A DNA stretch of 64,000 bases from Pseudomonas hunanensis (GCF_013393325.1 NZ_QJRC01000101.1:1-64000); one strand, 5' to 3'. Shown: positions 1-8,644, numbered from the stretch's first letter. Notes: generated by a model from the letters alone, not told the origin. Numbers and translations are program-made.

Positions 1-211
1 TGTTTCGGGCCAATTATGCCTGTGGGATTTGCGCGCGAACGCCTTGGCGCATGGCACGATATCGCGTGGTTCAAACAAGGCGGTCGCGCGCGCCTGTCAC
101 AGGCGATGTTTCGGGCCAATTATGCCTGTGGGATTTGCGCGCGAACGCCTTGGCGCATGGCGCGATATCGCGTCGTACAAACAAGGCGGTCGCGCGCGCC
201 TGTCACAGGCG
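1..211. repeat. Tandem direct repeat, 106-bp unit, two copies
   Basis: Two near-identical copies lie head to tail at 1-106 and 107-211. Both begin TGTTTCGGGCCAATTATGCC and end in CTGTCACAGGCG; only a few substitutions separate them (for example near 55 and 70 versus 161 and 176). The first copy begins at the first base of the window, so the array may continue to the left. Short reading frames run through it in several frames, as expected for a repeat, and none looks like a gene. Function unknown. Confidence 0.9.
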
Positions 212-254
212 TTACTGGCCAAAAACAAACGTAGGAGCGAGCGCAGCTCGCGAT

Positions 255-281
255 GCGCCGCGCGGGCGGCGCTCGATCTCA
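255..281. repeat. Dispersed GC-rich palindrome (copy 1)
   Basis: A 27-base stretch containing GGCGGCGCTCGATCTCA is found again, in reverse complement, inside the longer palindrome at 44515-44552. It follows another small palindrome (GAGCGCAGCTCGC, about 237-250). It lies upstream of htpX and resembles REP-type intergenic repeats of pseudomonads. The rest of 282-473 is the htpX upstream region and shows nothing else I can name. Confidence 0.7.
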
Positions 282-473
282 CAAGCGCCACAAACCTCAA
301 GGCATACCTCGCTTCTTACATCCTGCAACGCTCTATCCCACAGCCCCCGCGCCATCCTCTGCCATACTCCGCCGTACACAGTTTGAAATAGTCGCCCGAT
401 TGAATCGGCACGGCAGGCCCCTTATATACCCCGCAGTAAGCGACAACTCATCCGTCAGGAGAACGTAACAACC

Positions 474-1361
474 ATGATGCGCATTCTGTTGTTTGTAGCC
501 ACCAACCTTGCGGTGGTGCTGGTTGCAAGCATTACCCTGAGCCTGTTCGGTTTCAACGGGTTCATGGCCGCCAACGGGGTCGACCTGAACCTCAGCAGCC
601 TGCTGGTGTTCTGCGCCGTGTTCGGCTTTGCCGGCTCCCTCGTCTCGCTGTTCATCTCCAAGTGGATGGCGAAGATGAGCACCGGCACCCAGATCATCAG
701 CCAACCGCGCACCCGTCACGAACAGTGGCTGCTGCAAACGGTCGAAGAGCTGTCCCGTGAGGCGGGCATCAAAATGCCCGAAGTGGGTATTTTCCCGGCC
801 TACGAGGCCAACGCCTTCGCCACCGGCTGGAACCGCAACGACGCGCTGGTAGCCGTGTCCCAGGGCCTGCTGGAGCGCTTCTCGCCCGATGAAGTGCGTG
901 CGGTACTGGCCCACGAAATCGGCCACGTCGCCAACGGCGACATGGTCACCCTGGCGCTGGTGCAGGGTGTGGTGAACACCTTCGTGATGTTCTTTGCACG
1001 CATCATCGGCAACTTCGTCGACAAGGTCATCTTCAAGAACGAAGAGGGCCAGGGCATTGCCTACTATGTGGCGACCATCGTTGCCGAGCTGATCCTGGGC
1101 ATCCTGGCCAGCATGATCGTGATGTGGTTCTCGCGCCGCCGCGAATACCGCGCCGACGAAGCCGGTGCGCAGCTGGCCGGCACCTCGGCCATGATCGGTG
1201 CCTTGCAGCGCCTGCGCGTGGAACAAGGCCTGCCCGTGCACATGCCCGACACCATGAAGGCCTTCGGCATCAATGGCGGCCTCAAGCACGGCCTGGCCGG
1301 GCTGCTGATGAGCCACCCGCCGCTGGAAGACCGTATCGAGGCCCTGCGCCGTCGCGGTTGA
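474..1361 (+). CDS. htpX: Membrane zinc metalloprotease HtpX
   Basis: HtpX is a heat-shock-associated inner-membrane M48 protease that degrades damaged or misassembled membrane proteins on the cytoplasmic side. At 295 aa it has the usual length. Two N-terminal membrane segments (about 5-25 and 40-62) precede the zinc motif HEIGH at 147-151. Further hydrophobic segments follow (about 165-185 and 195-215), then the third-ligand region around RADEAG. The ATG at 474 sits behind AGGAG; an ATG directly after it could also serve. It is followed by a strong terminator at 1374-1407 and converges on tpm. Confidence 0.97.
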   Translation: MMRILLFVATNLAVVLVASITLSLFGFNGFMAANGVDLNLSSLLVFCAVFGFAGSLVSLFISKWMAKMSTGTQIISQPRTRHEQWLLQTVEELSREAGIKMPEVGIFPAYEANAFATGWNRNDALVAVSQGLLERFSPDEVRAVLAHEIGHVANGDMVTLALVQGVVNTFVMFFARIIGNFVDKVIFKNEEGQGIAYYVATIVAELILGILASMIVMWFSRRREYRADEAGAQLAGTSAMIGALQRLRVEQGLPVHMPDTMKAFGINGGLKHGLAGLLMSHPPLEDRIEALRRRG

Positions 1362-1373
1362 TCCACCTGGCAA

Positions 1374-1407
1374 TGCAAAAAGGGCGACTTCGGTCGCCCT
1401 TTTTGCA
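1374..1407. terminator. Bidirectional rho-independent terminator between htpX and tpm
   Basis: GGGCGAC, loop TTCG, GTCGCCC is flanked by five A on the left and five T on the right, so it can end transcription from both convergent genes. The UUCG loop is of the extra-stable type. Confidence 0.9.
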
Positions 1408-1415
1408 TGCGCCGG

Positions 1416-2066
1416 TCAGCGCTTGACCCGGTACACCCGCTCCAACAGGCTGCAAGCCCCGGCCTGCAAAAACTTCGGGCTCTCCTGAATAAGCTCCACC
1501 ACCTCCAGCTCATCCATCTGCCACCCCGCAAACCCCTGCAGCACTTCTTTATCCCCTACTGAAAACGGCGGGCCGCCCAGCAGCGACTGGTCATAATCCA
1601 GGGTCACCAGCAACCCCCTGCAGCCCGCAGGCAGCCACGCCGACAGCAACCGCATGTACGCCGCGCGCATCTGCGGCGGCAATGCGATTAGCGCCGCCCG
1701 ATCATAAAGGCCCACGCAGTCGGCGATATCCTCCGCCTGCAGCGTAAAGAAATCGCCACACCACAGCTCGATTTCGCCACTGCGCCAAACCTCGAAAGCC
1801 CCATGCTGCAAAACGTCGGCATCAAGCCCATGTTCACGGAAGAAGCCCTCCACCGCCTGCCGAGACAGCTCCACACCAAGCACGCGGTACCCCTGCCCAG
1901 CCAACCAGGCCAGGTCCAGGCTCTTGCCGCACAGCGGCACCAGCACACGACTGGCCGGCGCCAGCTGCAACTGTGGCCAATACTTCTGCAGGTAGGGGTT
2001 CACCTGCGCCTGATGAAAGCCAATCTGGTTATCGGCCCACCGCTTTTGCCAGAACGCTGGCTCCAT
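1416..2066 (-). CDS. tpm: Thiopurine S-methyltransferase
   Basis: A SAM-dependent methyltransferase of the bacterial TPMT family. In pseudomonads these methylate thiopurines and also tellurium or selenium oxyanions and other sulfur or selenium compounds. The family start EPAFWQKRWADNQIGFHQ and the SAM-site region VLVPLCGKSLDL (about 40-51) are present; the length is 216 aa. I chose the ATG at 2066, behind GGGAG, over a start two codons upstream. It is transcribed toward htpX and divergent from the dioxygenase gene at 2168. The substrate in the cell is inferred from the family. Confidence 0.93.
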   Translation of the reverse strand: MEPAFWQKRWADNQIGFHQAQVNPYLQKYWPQLQLAPASRVLVPLCGKSLDLAWLAGQGYRVLGVELSRQAVEGFFREHGLDADVLQHGAFEVWRSGEIELWCGDFFTLQAEDIADCVGLYDRAALIALPPQMRAAYMRLLSAWLPAGCRGLLVTLDYDQSLLGGPPFSVGDKEVLQGFAGWQMDELEVVELIQESPKFLQAGACSLLERVYRVKR

Positions 2067-2167
2067 GATCACTCCCGATTTTTAGATGGTTTTCCGGTAA
2101 AACTTGGTTTGGATTTCGATGTTTATTTGATCGAAGATGATTGCATCTTAACCTTCAGGACCTTGCC

Positions 2168-2935
2168 ATGCTGCCCAGCCTGTTCATTTCCCATGGTTCC
2201 CCCATGCTCGCGCTGCAACCCGGCGCCAGCGGGCCGGCGCTAGCCGGGTTGGCCAATGTGCTGCCACGGCCAAAAGCGGTCGTGGTGGTGTCGGCGCACT
2301 GGGAAAGCCGCGAGCTGCTGGTTACTGGCAGCGCACAACCAGAAACCTGGCATGACTTCTACGGCTTCCCACCGGCCTTGTATGCGGTGCAATACCCGGC
2401 GCCGGGCGAACCTGCCCTTGCCGGCCAGGTCAGTGAGTTGTTGAAAGCGGCGGGTCTACCCGCGCGGCTGGACGCGCAGCGGCCGTTCGACCACGGCGCC
2501 TGGGTACCGTTGTCACTGATGTACCCTGATGCGAGCATTCCAGTGGTGCAGGTTTCACTGCCCAGCCAGATGGGCCCGGCGTTGCAGGTCAAGGTGGGGC
2601 AGGCGTTGGCGGGTTTGCGCGACGAGGGCATTTTGCTGATGGGGTCGGGCAGTATCACCCATAACCTTGGGGAACTGGACTGGCATGCCGGGCCGGACGT
2701 GATCGAGCCCTGGGCGCTGGCATTCAGGGATTGGGTGGTGGACAGACTGCTGGAAGATGACCAGACATCTTTGCTGGATTACCGCAAGCAGGCGCCCTAT
2801 GCGGTGCGCAACCATCCCAGTGATGAGCATTTCCTGCCGCTGTTCTTTGCCCTCGGGGCTGGGGGCAAGTTTGGGGTGGTACACCAAGGGTTTACCCTGG
2901 GGGCGCTGGGGATGGACATTTATCGGTTCGACTGA
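2168..2935 (+). CDS. Extradiol ring-cleavage dioxygenase, DODA/YgiD type
   Basis: A member of the LigB/DODA superfamily, which includes E. coli YgiD (4,5-DOPA extradiol dioxygenase). It probably opens a catechol-like ring using Fe(II) or Zn(II). The 255-aa protein has the expected histidines: H9 (FISHGSP), H44 (VSAHWES), H109 (FDHGAW) and H165 (SITHNLG), plus NHPSDEHFLPLF near the C-terminus. The ATG at 2168 gives the typical start MLPSLFISHGSPML. It stands alone, converging on the helicase gene with a shared terminator. The physiological substrate cannot be read from the sequence. Confidence 0.88.
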   Translation: MLPSLFISHGSPMLALQPGASGPALAGLANVLPRPKAVVVVSAHWESRELLVTGSAQPETWHDFYGFPPALYAVQYPAPGEPALAGQVSELLKAAGLPARLDAQRPFDHGAWVPLSLMYPDASIPVVQVSLPSQMGPALQVKVGQALAGLRDEGILLMGSGSITHNLGELDWHAGPDVIEPWALAFRDWVVDRLLEDDQTSLLDYRKQAPYAVRNHPSDEHFLPLFFALGAGGKFGVVHQGFTLGALGMDIYRFD

Positions 2936-2975
2936 AGAGCGCAGGGCGCGCTTTGCGCCGTAAAATCCCACAGGC

Positions 2976-3008
2976 AAAAAAAATCCCCAGCCTAGGCCGG
3001 GGATTTTT
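2976..3008. terminator. Bidirectional terminator between the DODA gene and the helicase gene
   Basis: The stem CCCC-A-GCC / GGC-C-GGGG is flanked by A-rich sequence on the left and TTTTT on the right, so it fits both convergent genes. Confidence 0.85.
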
Positions 3009-3021
3009 CATTGCGCAAGGA

Positions 3022-4704
3022 TCAATCCTCGCGGTAGCGACGCAGCTTCAGCTGCTTGCCAGCCACGCGGGTGTCCTTGAGCTTGGACAGCAGCTTCTCC
3101 AGGCCGTCTTCCGGCAGCTCGACCAGGCTGAAGCTGTCGCGTACCTGGATACGGCCAATGGCGTCACGCGCCAGGCCACCCTCGTTGAGGATCGCGCCCA
3201 ACAGGTTCTTGGCAGCGATACCGTCACGGGCACCCAGGGCGGTACGGCAACGTACACGGCCTTCGGCCAGCGGCAGCGGCGCGCGGCGCTCGCGGTCACC
3301 ACGGTCAGGGCGCTCGCCACGGTCAGGACGCTCGCTACGCTCGCCACGCGGGGCACCAACGCCCGGCACCAGCGGCTGCTCACGCTCTACCGCAGCCAGG
3401 TCCAGCGCCTGGCCATTGGTGGCTTTGCGCAGCAAGGCCGAAGCCAGGGCACGCGCACTGCAACCCAGGTCGCTGGTCAGGCGGTCGAACAGCTCGCCGT
3501 GGGTGGCTTCAGCTTCGGCCACCAGCGGCGCCAGGCTCGACGTCAGCTTCTTGATGCGGGCATCGAGCACGGCCTGAGCGTTCGGCAGGCGCGCTTCGGC
3601 AACCTTCTGCCCGGTTACACGCTCGATCACCTGCAGCATGCGGCGCTCACGCGGGGTGACCAGCAGCAGTGCGCGGCCATCGCGACCGGCACGGCCGGTA
3701 CGGCCGATACGGTGAACGTAGGACTCCGGGTCGTACGGCATATCAACGTTGAACACGTGAGTGATGCGCGGTACGTCCAGACCACGGGCAGCGACGTCGG
3801 TAGCGACGACGATGTCCAAGCGGCCATCCTTGAGCGAGTCGATCACGCGCTCACGCTGGTTCTGGGCGATGTCGCCGTTCAGCGCGGCAGCCTTGTAGCC
3901 CTTGGCTTCCAGCGCGGCGGCCAGGTCCAGGGTGGCTTGCTTGGTGCGCACGAAGGCGATCAGTGCGTCGAACTCTTCCACTTCCAGCAGACGCAGCACA
4001 GCCGGGATCTTCTGGTCGGCGTGGACCATCAGGTGGGCCTGCTCGATCGCGGTAACGGTCTGGGTCTTGGTCTGGATCTTGACGTGCTTGGGTTCGCGCA
4101 GGTGACGCTCGGCGATCGAACGGATCGACGACGGCAGGGTAGCGGAGAACAGGACGGTCTGACGGGTAGCCGGGATTGCGTCGAAGATCACTTCGAGGTC
4201 ATCCATGAAGCCCAGCTTCAGCATCTCGTCGGCTTCGTCCAGTACCAGGTACTGTACGGTCGACAGGACTTTTTCGTCACGACGCAGGTGGTCGCACAGA
4301 CGGCCCGGGGTGGCCACGACGATTTGCGCGCCATTACGGATTGCGCGCAGCTGTGGGCCCATCGGGGCACCACCGTAGACGGCGACAACGTTAACGCCCG
4401 GCATCTGCTTGGCGTAGGTTTCGAAAGCGGTAGCAACTTGCAGCGCCAACTCACGGGTTGGCGCCAGGATCAGGGCTTGCGGTTCGCGCTTGCTCACATC
4501 GATCTTGTTGAGGATCGGCAGGGCGAAGGCAGCGGTTTTGCCGGTGCCAGTCTGCGCCTGGCCGATCATGTCGTGACCGGCGAGGATGATCGGGATCGAT
4601 TGTTGCTGAATGGCGGACGGCTCTTCGTAGCCGGTAGCCACAACGGCAGCAACAATGTTCGGATTAAGATCGAGAGCGGCGAAGCCGCCGGTTTCCTGGG
4701 TCAT
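3022..4704 (-). CDS. deaD: DEAD-box ATP-dependent RNA helicase (DeaD/CsdA type)
   Basis: An RNA helicase for ribosome assembly and RNA decay, typically important in the cold. The 560-aa protein shows a Q-motif region (about 8-38), AQTGTGKT (50-57), DEAD (156-159), SAT (187-189) and HRIGRTGR (331-338). An Arg/Asp/Glu-rich linker with repeated ERPDRGE-like units (about 450-475) leads to a C-terminal DbpA-type RNA-binding domain. The start at 4704 (MTQETGGFAALDLNP) is preceded by AGAGG and chosen over an upstream in-frame start at 4755. The roughly 200-nt leader upstream is noted separately. Choosing DeaD rather than DbpA or RhlB rests on length and tail. Confidence 0.93.
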   Translation of the reverse strand: MTQETGGFAALDLNPNIVAAVVATGYEEPSAIQQQSIPIILAGHDMIGQAQTGTGKTAAFALPILNKIDVSKREPQALILAPTRELALQVATAFETYAKQMPGVNVVAVYGGAPMGPQLRAIRNGAQIVVATPGRLCDHLRRDEKVLSTVQYLVLDEADEMLKLGFMDDLEVIFDAIPATRQTVLFSATLPSSIRSIAERHLREPKHVKIQTKTQTVTAIEQAHLMVHADQKIPAVLRLLEVEEFDALIAFVRTKQATLDLAAALEAKGYKAAALNGDIAQNQRERVIDSLKDGRLDIVVATDVAARGLDVPRITHVFNVDMPYDPESYVHRIGRTGRAGRDGRALLLVTPRERRMLQVIERVTGQKVAEARLPNAQAVLDARIKKLTSSLAPLVAEAEATHGELFDRLTSDLGCSARALASALLRKATNGQALDLAAVEREQPLVPGVGAPRGERSERPDRGERPDRGDRERRAPLPLAEGRVRCRTALGARDGIAAKNLLGAILNEGGLARDAIGRIQVRDSFSLVELPEDGLEKLLSKLKDTRVAGKQLKLRRYRED

Positions 4705-5022
4705 GGGTCTGCCTCTAGGTGCATCCGCAAAGACCCATGCTCCAAAGCTGCACATGCCTTGAAAGACCGTCAGGTCACCCAGGCAGCTTTGGCGGCGGGG
4801 ATTTGCGAAAACGATTGAAAAAGAAAACTTGGGAAGGTCCGCCTAGCGGACGTGCAGCCGAAGCTGGACTCGGAGGATTTGCACCACCTGATTTTGAGGT
4901 CCGCTAAAAGACCGGCGCGTACTATACCCGAAATAGTGGGGGACGTGAGGAATTTTTTCAGGGTGCAGGGCCACTGTCGGGCCATCAATTACTCCTCGCT
5001 GAATCGATAATGCCCTGCCCCC
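4705..5022 (-). promoter_or_regulatory. Probable promoter and long leader of the helicase gene
   Basis: No gene is seen here. On the - strand a good -10 hexamer, TATAGT, lies at 4926-4921, which would give a leader of about 210 nt before the helicase start; the -35 match is poor. Inside the leader GTCCGC-CTA-GCGGAC (4837-4851) forms a perfect small hairpin. Cold-inducible helicase genes often carry long structured leaders, but a regulatory role here is inference. Confidence 0.4.
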
Positions 5023-5163
5023 TGACGCGGTCAGTGTAGGAGCGGCCTTGCGTCGCGATAGGGCCGCAAAGCGGCCCCTGCAATGTACGCGGCGAAGCTG
5101 AGATCCTGGGGGCGCTTCGCACCCCTTTCGCGACGCAAGGCCGCTCCTACACTGGCCGCGTCA
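5023..5163. repeat. Inverted pair of REP elements
   Basis: The left element (5023-5058) contains GTGTAGGAGCGGCCTTGCG and the right one (5128-5163) is its reverse complement, so the pair can fold into a long stem. This is the common P. putida REP type, also found at 22431, 31891, 38562 and 51142. The pair sits at the 3' end of the spermidine-synthase-like gene. Confidence 0.9.
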
Positions 5164-5168
5164 GGCAT

Positions 5169-5924
5169 TCAAGTAGCTGGCCGAATCTCGCGAATCAACC
5201 CCTCCAGGCTATAACCCAGTCGCGGCGCCAGCGCCTCGGCCCGGGCCCGCAACCCCTCCAGGTCCAGCGCCTGCTCCAGGTCCGCCGGCACCAGCAAGAT
5301 CACGTTGCCCTCCTTCACCGGCAACTCCCAGTAGTGCCGGTGGTACAACCCACGCAGCAACGCCGCGCCCAGCGGCTTGCCGTCGTCGGTGGCCCACTGG
5401 TTGATCACCAGCCAACCGCCCGGGTTCAGCTGCTGCTGGCAGTTCTCCAGGAAATTCCACGCCAGGTGCCCCACCCCCGGCCCATGGTCGGTGTACAAGT
5501 CGACGAACAACAGGTCGGCTTTCTCCGCCGTGGGCAGCAACTCGATGGCATCACCGATGCGCACATACAAGCGAGGGTCGTCATCCAGCCCCATGTACTC
5601 CATGGCCAGGCGCGGCACATCTGCGCGCAACTCGATGGCCTCGATGTCGTCAAGCGGCAGAAACTTCATGCACGCCTGGGTCAGCGTGCCAGCACCCAGG
5701 CCGAGAAACAACGCGCTCTCCGGCTGCTCATGGCACAGCGCGCCCACCAGCATGGCACGGGTGTAGTCGTACTCCAGCCAGCTGGGGTCGGCCGTGAACA
5801 CGCAGCTTTGCTCGATGGCATCGCCGAATTCCAGAAAGCGGTAGTCGTCCACTTCGTACACGCTGATGACGCCAAAGGCATCCTCCACCCGTGCCAGCAG
5901 CCGCTCTTGCCGTTCCGCCGTCAT
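5169..5924 (-). CDS. Spermidine synthase-like methyltransferase-fold protein
   Basis: A 251-aa protein of the spermine/spermidine synthase fold, with the nucleotide-binding loop LFLGLGAGTLTQA (about 74-86) and a following acidic strand end (IEAIELRADV). Many proteobacteria carry such SpeE-like proteins without a proven polyamine function, so the substrate is left open. The ATG at 5924 is chosen over a TTG start at 5945. The gene is divergent from the DAHP synthase gene and ends against a REP pair. Confidence 0.8.
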   Translation of the reverse strand: MTAERQERLLARVEDAFGVISVYEVDDYRFLEFGDAIEQSCVFTADPSWLEYDYTRAMLVGALCHEQPESALFLGLGAGTLTQACMKFLPLDDIEAIELRADVPRLAMEYMGLDDDPRLYVRIGDAIELLPTAEKADLLFVDLYTDHGPGVGHLAWNFLENCQQQLNPGGWLVINQWATDDGKPLGAALLRGLYHRHYWELPVKEGNVILLVPADLEQALDLEGLRARAEALAPRLGYSLEGLIREIRPAT

Positions 5925-6040
5925 GCTCACCACCCACCCGCGCAAAAACGCGCATTGTCCGCCAACACCCTTGATGCAACAAGCGCAGCGCCAACTGTTA
6001 CCATGGCCTGAAGCCTACAACCGACAAGACCGAGCCCGAG

Positions 6041-7387
6041 ATGAACCAACCGTGGAGCCCTGACAGCTGGCGCGCCCTGCCGATCCAGCAGCAACCGACC
6101 TACCCCGATGCCACGCACCTGCTGAAGGTTGAACAGACCTTGGCCAGCTACCCGCCGCTGGTGTTCGCGGGCGAGGCACGCGAGCTGCGCAGGCAGTTTG
6201 CCGAGGTGACCGAAGGCCGTGCGTTCCTGCTGCAGGGTGGCGATTGCGCCGAGAGCTTCGCCGAGTTCTCGGCGGCGAAAATCCGCGACACCTTCAAGGT
6301 GCTGCTGCAAATGGCCATTGTCATGACCTTTGCCGCTGGCTGCCCGGTGGTCAAGGTGGGGCGTATGGCCGGGCAGTTTGCCAAACCGCGCTCATCGGGC
6401 GATGAAACCATCGGCGACATCACCCTACCCGCCTACCGAGGCGATATCGTCAATGGCATCGGCTTTGACGCCAAAAGCCGCATCCCCGACCCGGAGCGCC
6501 TGCTGCAGGCCTATCACCAGGCCACCGCCAGCCTCAACCTGCTGCGCGCTTTCGCCCAGGGCGGGTTTGCCGACCTGCACCAGGTGCACAAGTGGAACCT
6601 CGACTTCATCGCCAACTCGGCGCTGGCCGACAAGTACCACCAGCTGGCCAACCGCATCGATGAAACCCTGGCTTTCATGCGCGCCTGTGGCCTGGACAGT
6701 GCGTCGCAGCTGCGCGAAACCAGCTTCTTCACGGCCCACGAAGCATTGTTGCTGAACTATGAAGAAGCCTTCGTGCGTCAGGACAGCCTGACGGGTGACT
6801 ACTACGACTGCTCGGCGCACATGTTGTGGATCGGCGACCGCACTCGCCAGCTCGACGGCGCCCATGTGGAATTTCTGCGCGGCGTGCACAACCCGATCGG
6901 GGTCAAGGTTGGCCCAAGCATGAACCCAGAAGAGCTGATCCGCCTGATCGACACGCTCAACCCAGCCAACGACCCTGGGCGCCTGAACCTGATCGTGCGC
7001 ATGGGCGCGAACAAGGTCGGCGACCACCTGCCGGGGCTGATCCGCACTGTCGAGCGCGAGGGGCGCAAGGTGTTGTGGAGCTCGGACCCGATGCACGGCA
7101 ACACCATCAAGGCCAGCAGCGGCTACAAGACCCGCGATTTTGCGCAAATTCTGGATGAGGTGAAGCAGTTCTTCCAGGTGCATCAGGCCGAGGGCAGCCA
7201 TGCCGGCGGCATCCATATCGAGATGACCGGGCAGAACGTCACTGAATGCATCGGCGGTGCACGGCCGATCACCGAGGACGCGTTGTCTGATCGGTACCAC
7301 ACCCATTGCGACCCGCGGATGAATGCCGATCAGTCGCTGGAGTTGGCGTTTTTGATTGCCGAAACGCTCAAACAGGTGCGGCGCTAA
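6041..7387 (+). CDS. Class II 3-deoxy-7-phosphoheptulonate synthase
   Basis: It condenses phosphoenolpyruvate and erythrose 4-phosphate to DAHP, the first step of the shikimate pathway. The 448-aa length and motifs LLQGGDCAESF, VVKVGRMAGQFAKPRS and the late region HTHCDPRMNADQSLELAF mark the plant-like class II family, not the AroF/G/H class I enzymes. The N-terminus begins MNQPWSPDSWRALP. Its 3' end overlaps the convergent ycaQ gene by 20 bases. Some class II enzymes feed secondary aromatic pathways, but no phenazine or similar genes are nearby. Confidence 0.95.
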   Translation: MNQPWSPDSWRALPIQQQPTYPDATHLLKVEQTLASYPPLVFAGEARELRRQFAEVTEGRAFLLQGGDCAESFAEFSAAKIRDTFKVLLQMAIVMTFAAGCPVVKVGRMAGQFAKPRSSGDETIGDITLPAYRGDIVNGIGFDAKSRIPDPERLLQAYHQATASLNLLRAFAQGGFADLHQVHKWNLDFIANSALADKYHQLANRIDETLAFMRACGLDSASQLRETSFFTAHEALLLNYEEAFVRQDSLTGDYYDCSAHMLWIGDRTRQLDGAHVEFLRGVHNPIGVKVGPSMNPEELIRLIDTLNPANDPGRLNLIVRMGANKVGDHLPGLIRTVEREGRKVLWSSDPMHGNTIKASSGYKTRDFAQILDEVKQFFQVHQAEGSHAGGIHIEMTGQNVTECIGGARPITEDALSDRYHTHCDPRMNADQSLELAFLIAETLKQVRR

Positions 7388-8585
7388 GCGCCCGGCGCAG
7401 CTGGCTGCCCTCTATGCGCGGGCAGTTCAGTTGCACCCTCTCCAGACCCAACCAGTTGGCCAGTCGCAACAAATGGCCCGCCAGCGCGTCATACCTCTCC
7501 TCGTCTAGCCCAGGTGTTTCTGCATGCACGGCGTGCACTGCCAGTTGCCCTTGGGTGCGTTCGGCACGCAGGTCTACCCGCGCGACGATCCGTTCGCGGT
7601 ACAGAAACGGCAGCACGTAGTAGCCATACACCCGTTTGTGCGCCGGGGTGTAGATTTCCAGGCGGTAGCGGAAGTCGAACAAGCGCTCGGTACGGTTGCG
7701 CTCCCAGACCAGCGAATCGAACGGCGACAGTAGCGCGCTGGCTTCGATGCGCCGGGGAATGCGCGGCATACCAGCGCAATAGCCGGGTTGCTTCCACCCC
7801 TGCACCGCGACCGCTTGCAAGCGACCGTCGGCCAGCAGCTCGGCCAGCGCCGCCTTGCCCTGCGCCGGCTCCAGGCGAAAGTAGTCGCGCAGGTCACGTT
7901 CAGTGCCAACACCCAGGGCAGCGGCGGCGTGAAGCATCAAGCCCTGATGCGCCTCGGCCTCGCGGGGTAGTGTCTGGTCGAGGATCGCCTTGGGCAAAAC
8001 CTTTTCCGGTACATCGTAAAGCCGCTCAAAACCACGGCGGCCCGCCACAGTCACTTCGCCTGCGGCGAACAGCCACTCCAACGCGTGCTTTTCCTCGCTC
8101 CAGTCCCACCAGGGTCCGGCGCGTTCCTCGCGGGTGGACAGGCTGCCCGCGCCCAGTGCGCCCTGTTCACGAACAGCAGCCAGTACCCGGGCGATCACGT
8201 CCTGGCGCTCGCGGCCAAACTGCGCGAGCTGGCGGTAGATACCGCGACCATCGGCAGCATGGGCCATGCGCCAGCGCAGCAGCGGGTACAGGCTCAATGG
8301 CAGCAGCGAGGCTTCGTGCCCCCAGTATTCGAACAACTGGCGCTGGCGGCCCCGGCCCCAGGCAAGCTGGTCGAGGGTGGCAGGCGAATAGTCGCCCAGC
8401 CGGGAGAAAAGCGGCAGGTAGTGGGAGCGAACCAGAGCGTTGACCGAGTCGATCTGCAGCACGCCCAGGCGTTGCAGCATGCGCTTCACTGCGGGCAGGG
8501 TTGGCGGTGCTTCCGGGTGTTTGCCGAAGCCTTGGGCAGACAGTGCCAGGCGGCGGGCCTGGTTGATGGACAGCTTGAGGGACAA
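7368..8585 (-). CDS. ycaQ: DNA glycosylase of the YcaQ/AlkX (HTH_42) family
   Basis: The 405-aa protein belongs to the winged-helix HTH_42 superfamily, whose members excise bulky alkylated bases and unhook interstrand crosslinks. The family start INQARRLAL leads to VLQIDSV, where Q44-I45-D46 matches the Gln-x-Asp catalytic pattern I recall for E. coli YcaQ (the Streptomyces AlkZ branch has Gln-x-Gln). It converges on, and overlaps by 20 bases, the DAHP synthase gene. The function is inferred from the family. Confidence 0.85.
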   Translation of the reverse strand: MSLKLSINQARRLALSAQGFGKHPEAPPTLPAVKRMLQRLGVLQIDSVNALVRSHYLPLFSRLGDYSPATLDQLAWGRGRQRQLFEYWGHEASLLPLSLYPLLRWRMAHAADGRGIYRQLAQFGRERQDVIARVLAAVREQGALGAGSLSTREERAGPWWDWSEEKHALEWLFAAGEVTVAGRRGFERLYDVPEKVLPKAILDQTLPREAEAHQGLMLHAAAALGVGTERDLRDYFRLEPAQGKAALAELLADGRLQAVAVQGWKQPGYCAGMPRIPRRIEASALLSPFDSLVWERNRTERLFDFRYRLEIYTPAHKRVYGYYVLPFLYRERIVARVDLRAERTQGQLAVHAVHAETPGLDEERYDALAGHLLRLANWLGLERVQLNCPRIEGSQLRRALSAAPV

Positions 8586-8612
8586 GCCTGGTCTCCTTGT
8601 ATTGCCTGCTCT

Positions 8613-8644
8613 GGCCTCTTCGCGGGTAAACCCGCGAAGAGGCC
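8613..8644. repeat. Perfect palindrome between ycaQ and the DUF1127 gene
   Basis: GGCCTCTTCGCGGG, TAAA, CCCGCGAAGAGGCC. The same palindrome type recurs at 23521, 27485, 33700, 35459 and 42502. Both flanking genes run leftward, so this copy lies downstream of the DUF1127 gene and in front of ycaQ. It has no T run, so it is more likely a REP-like element than a classical terminator. Confidence 0.8.

Noticed and set aside
1..211. CRISPR-like array at the window start
   Set aside because: The repeat unit is 106 bp, contiguous and without unique spacers; no cas genes are present.
333..1373. 346-aa - strand frame opposite htpX
   Set aside because: Antisense shadow of htpX.
2953..4818. 621-aa open frame on the + strand opposite the helicase gene
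   Set aside because: Low-complexity composition typical of an antisense shadow in GC-rich DNA; the - strand frame has all DEAD-box motifs.
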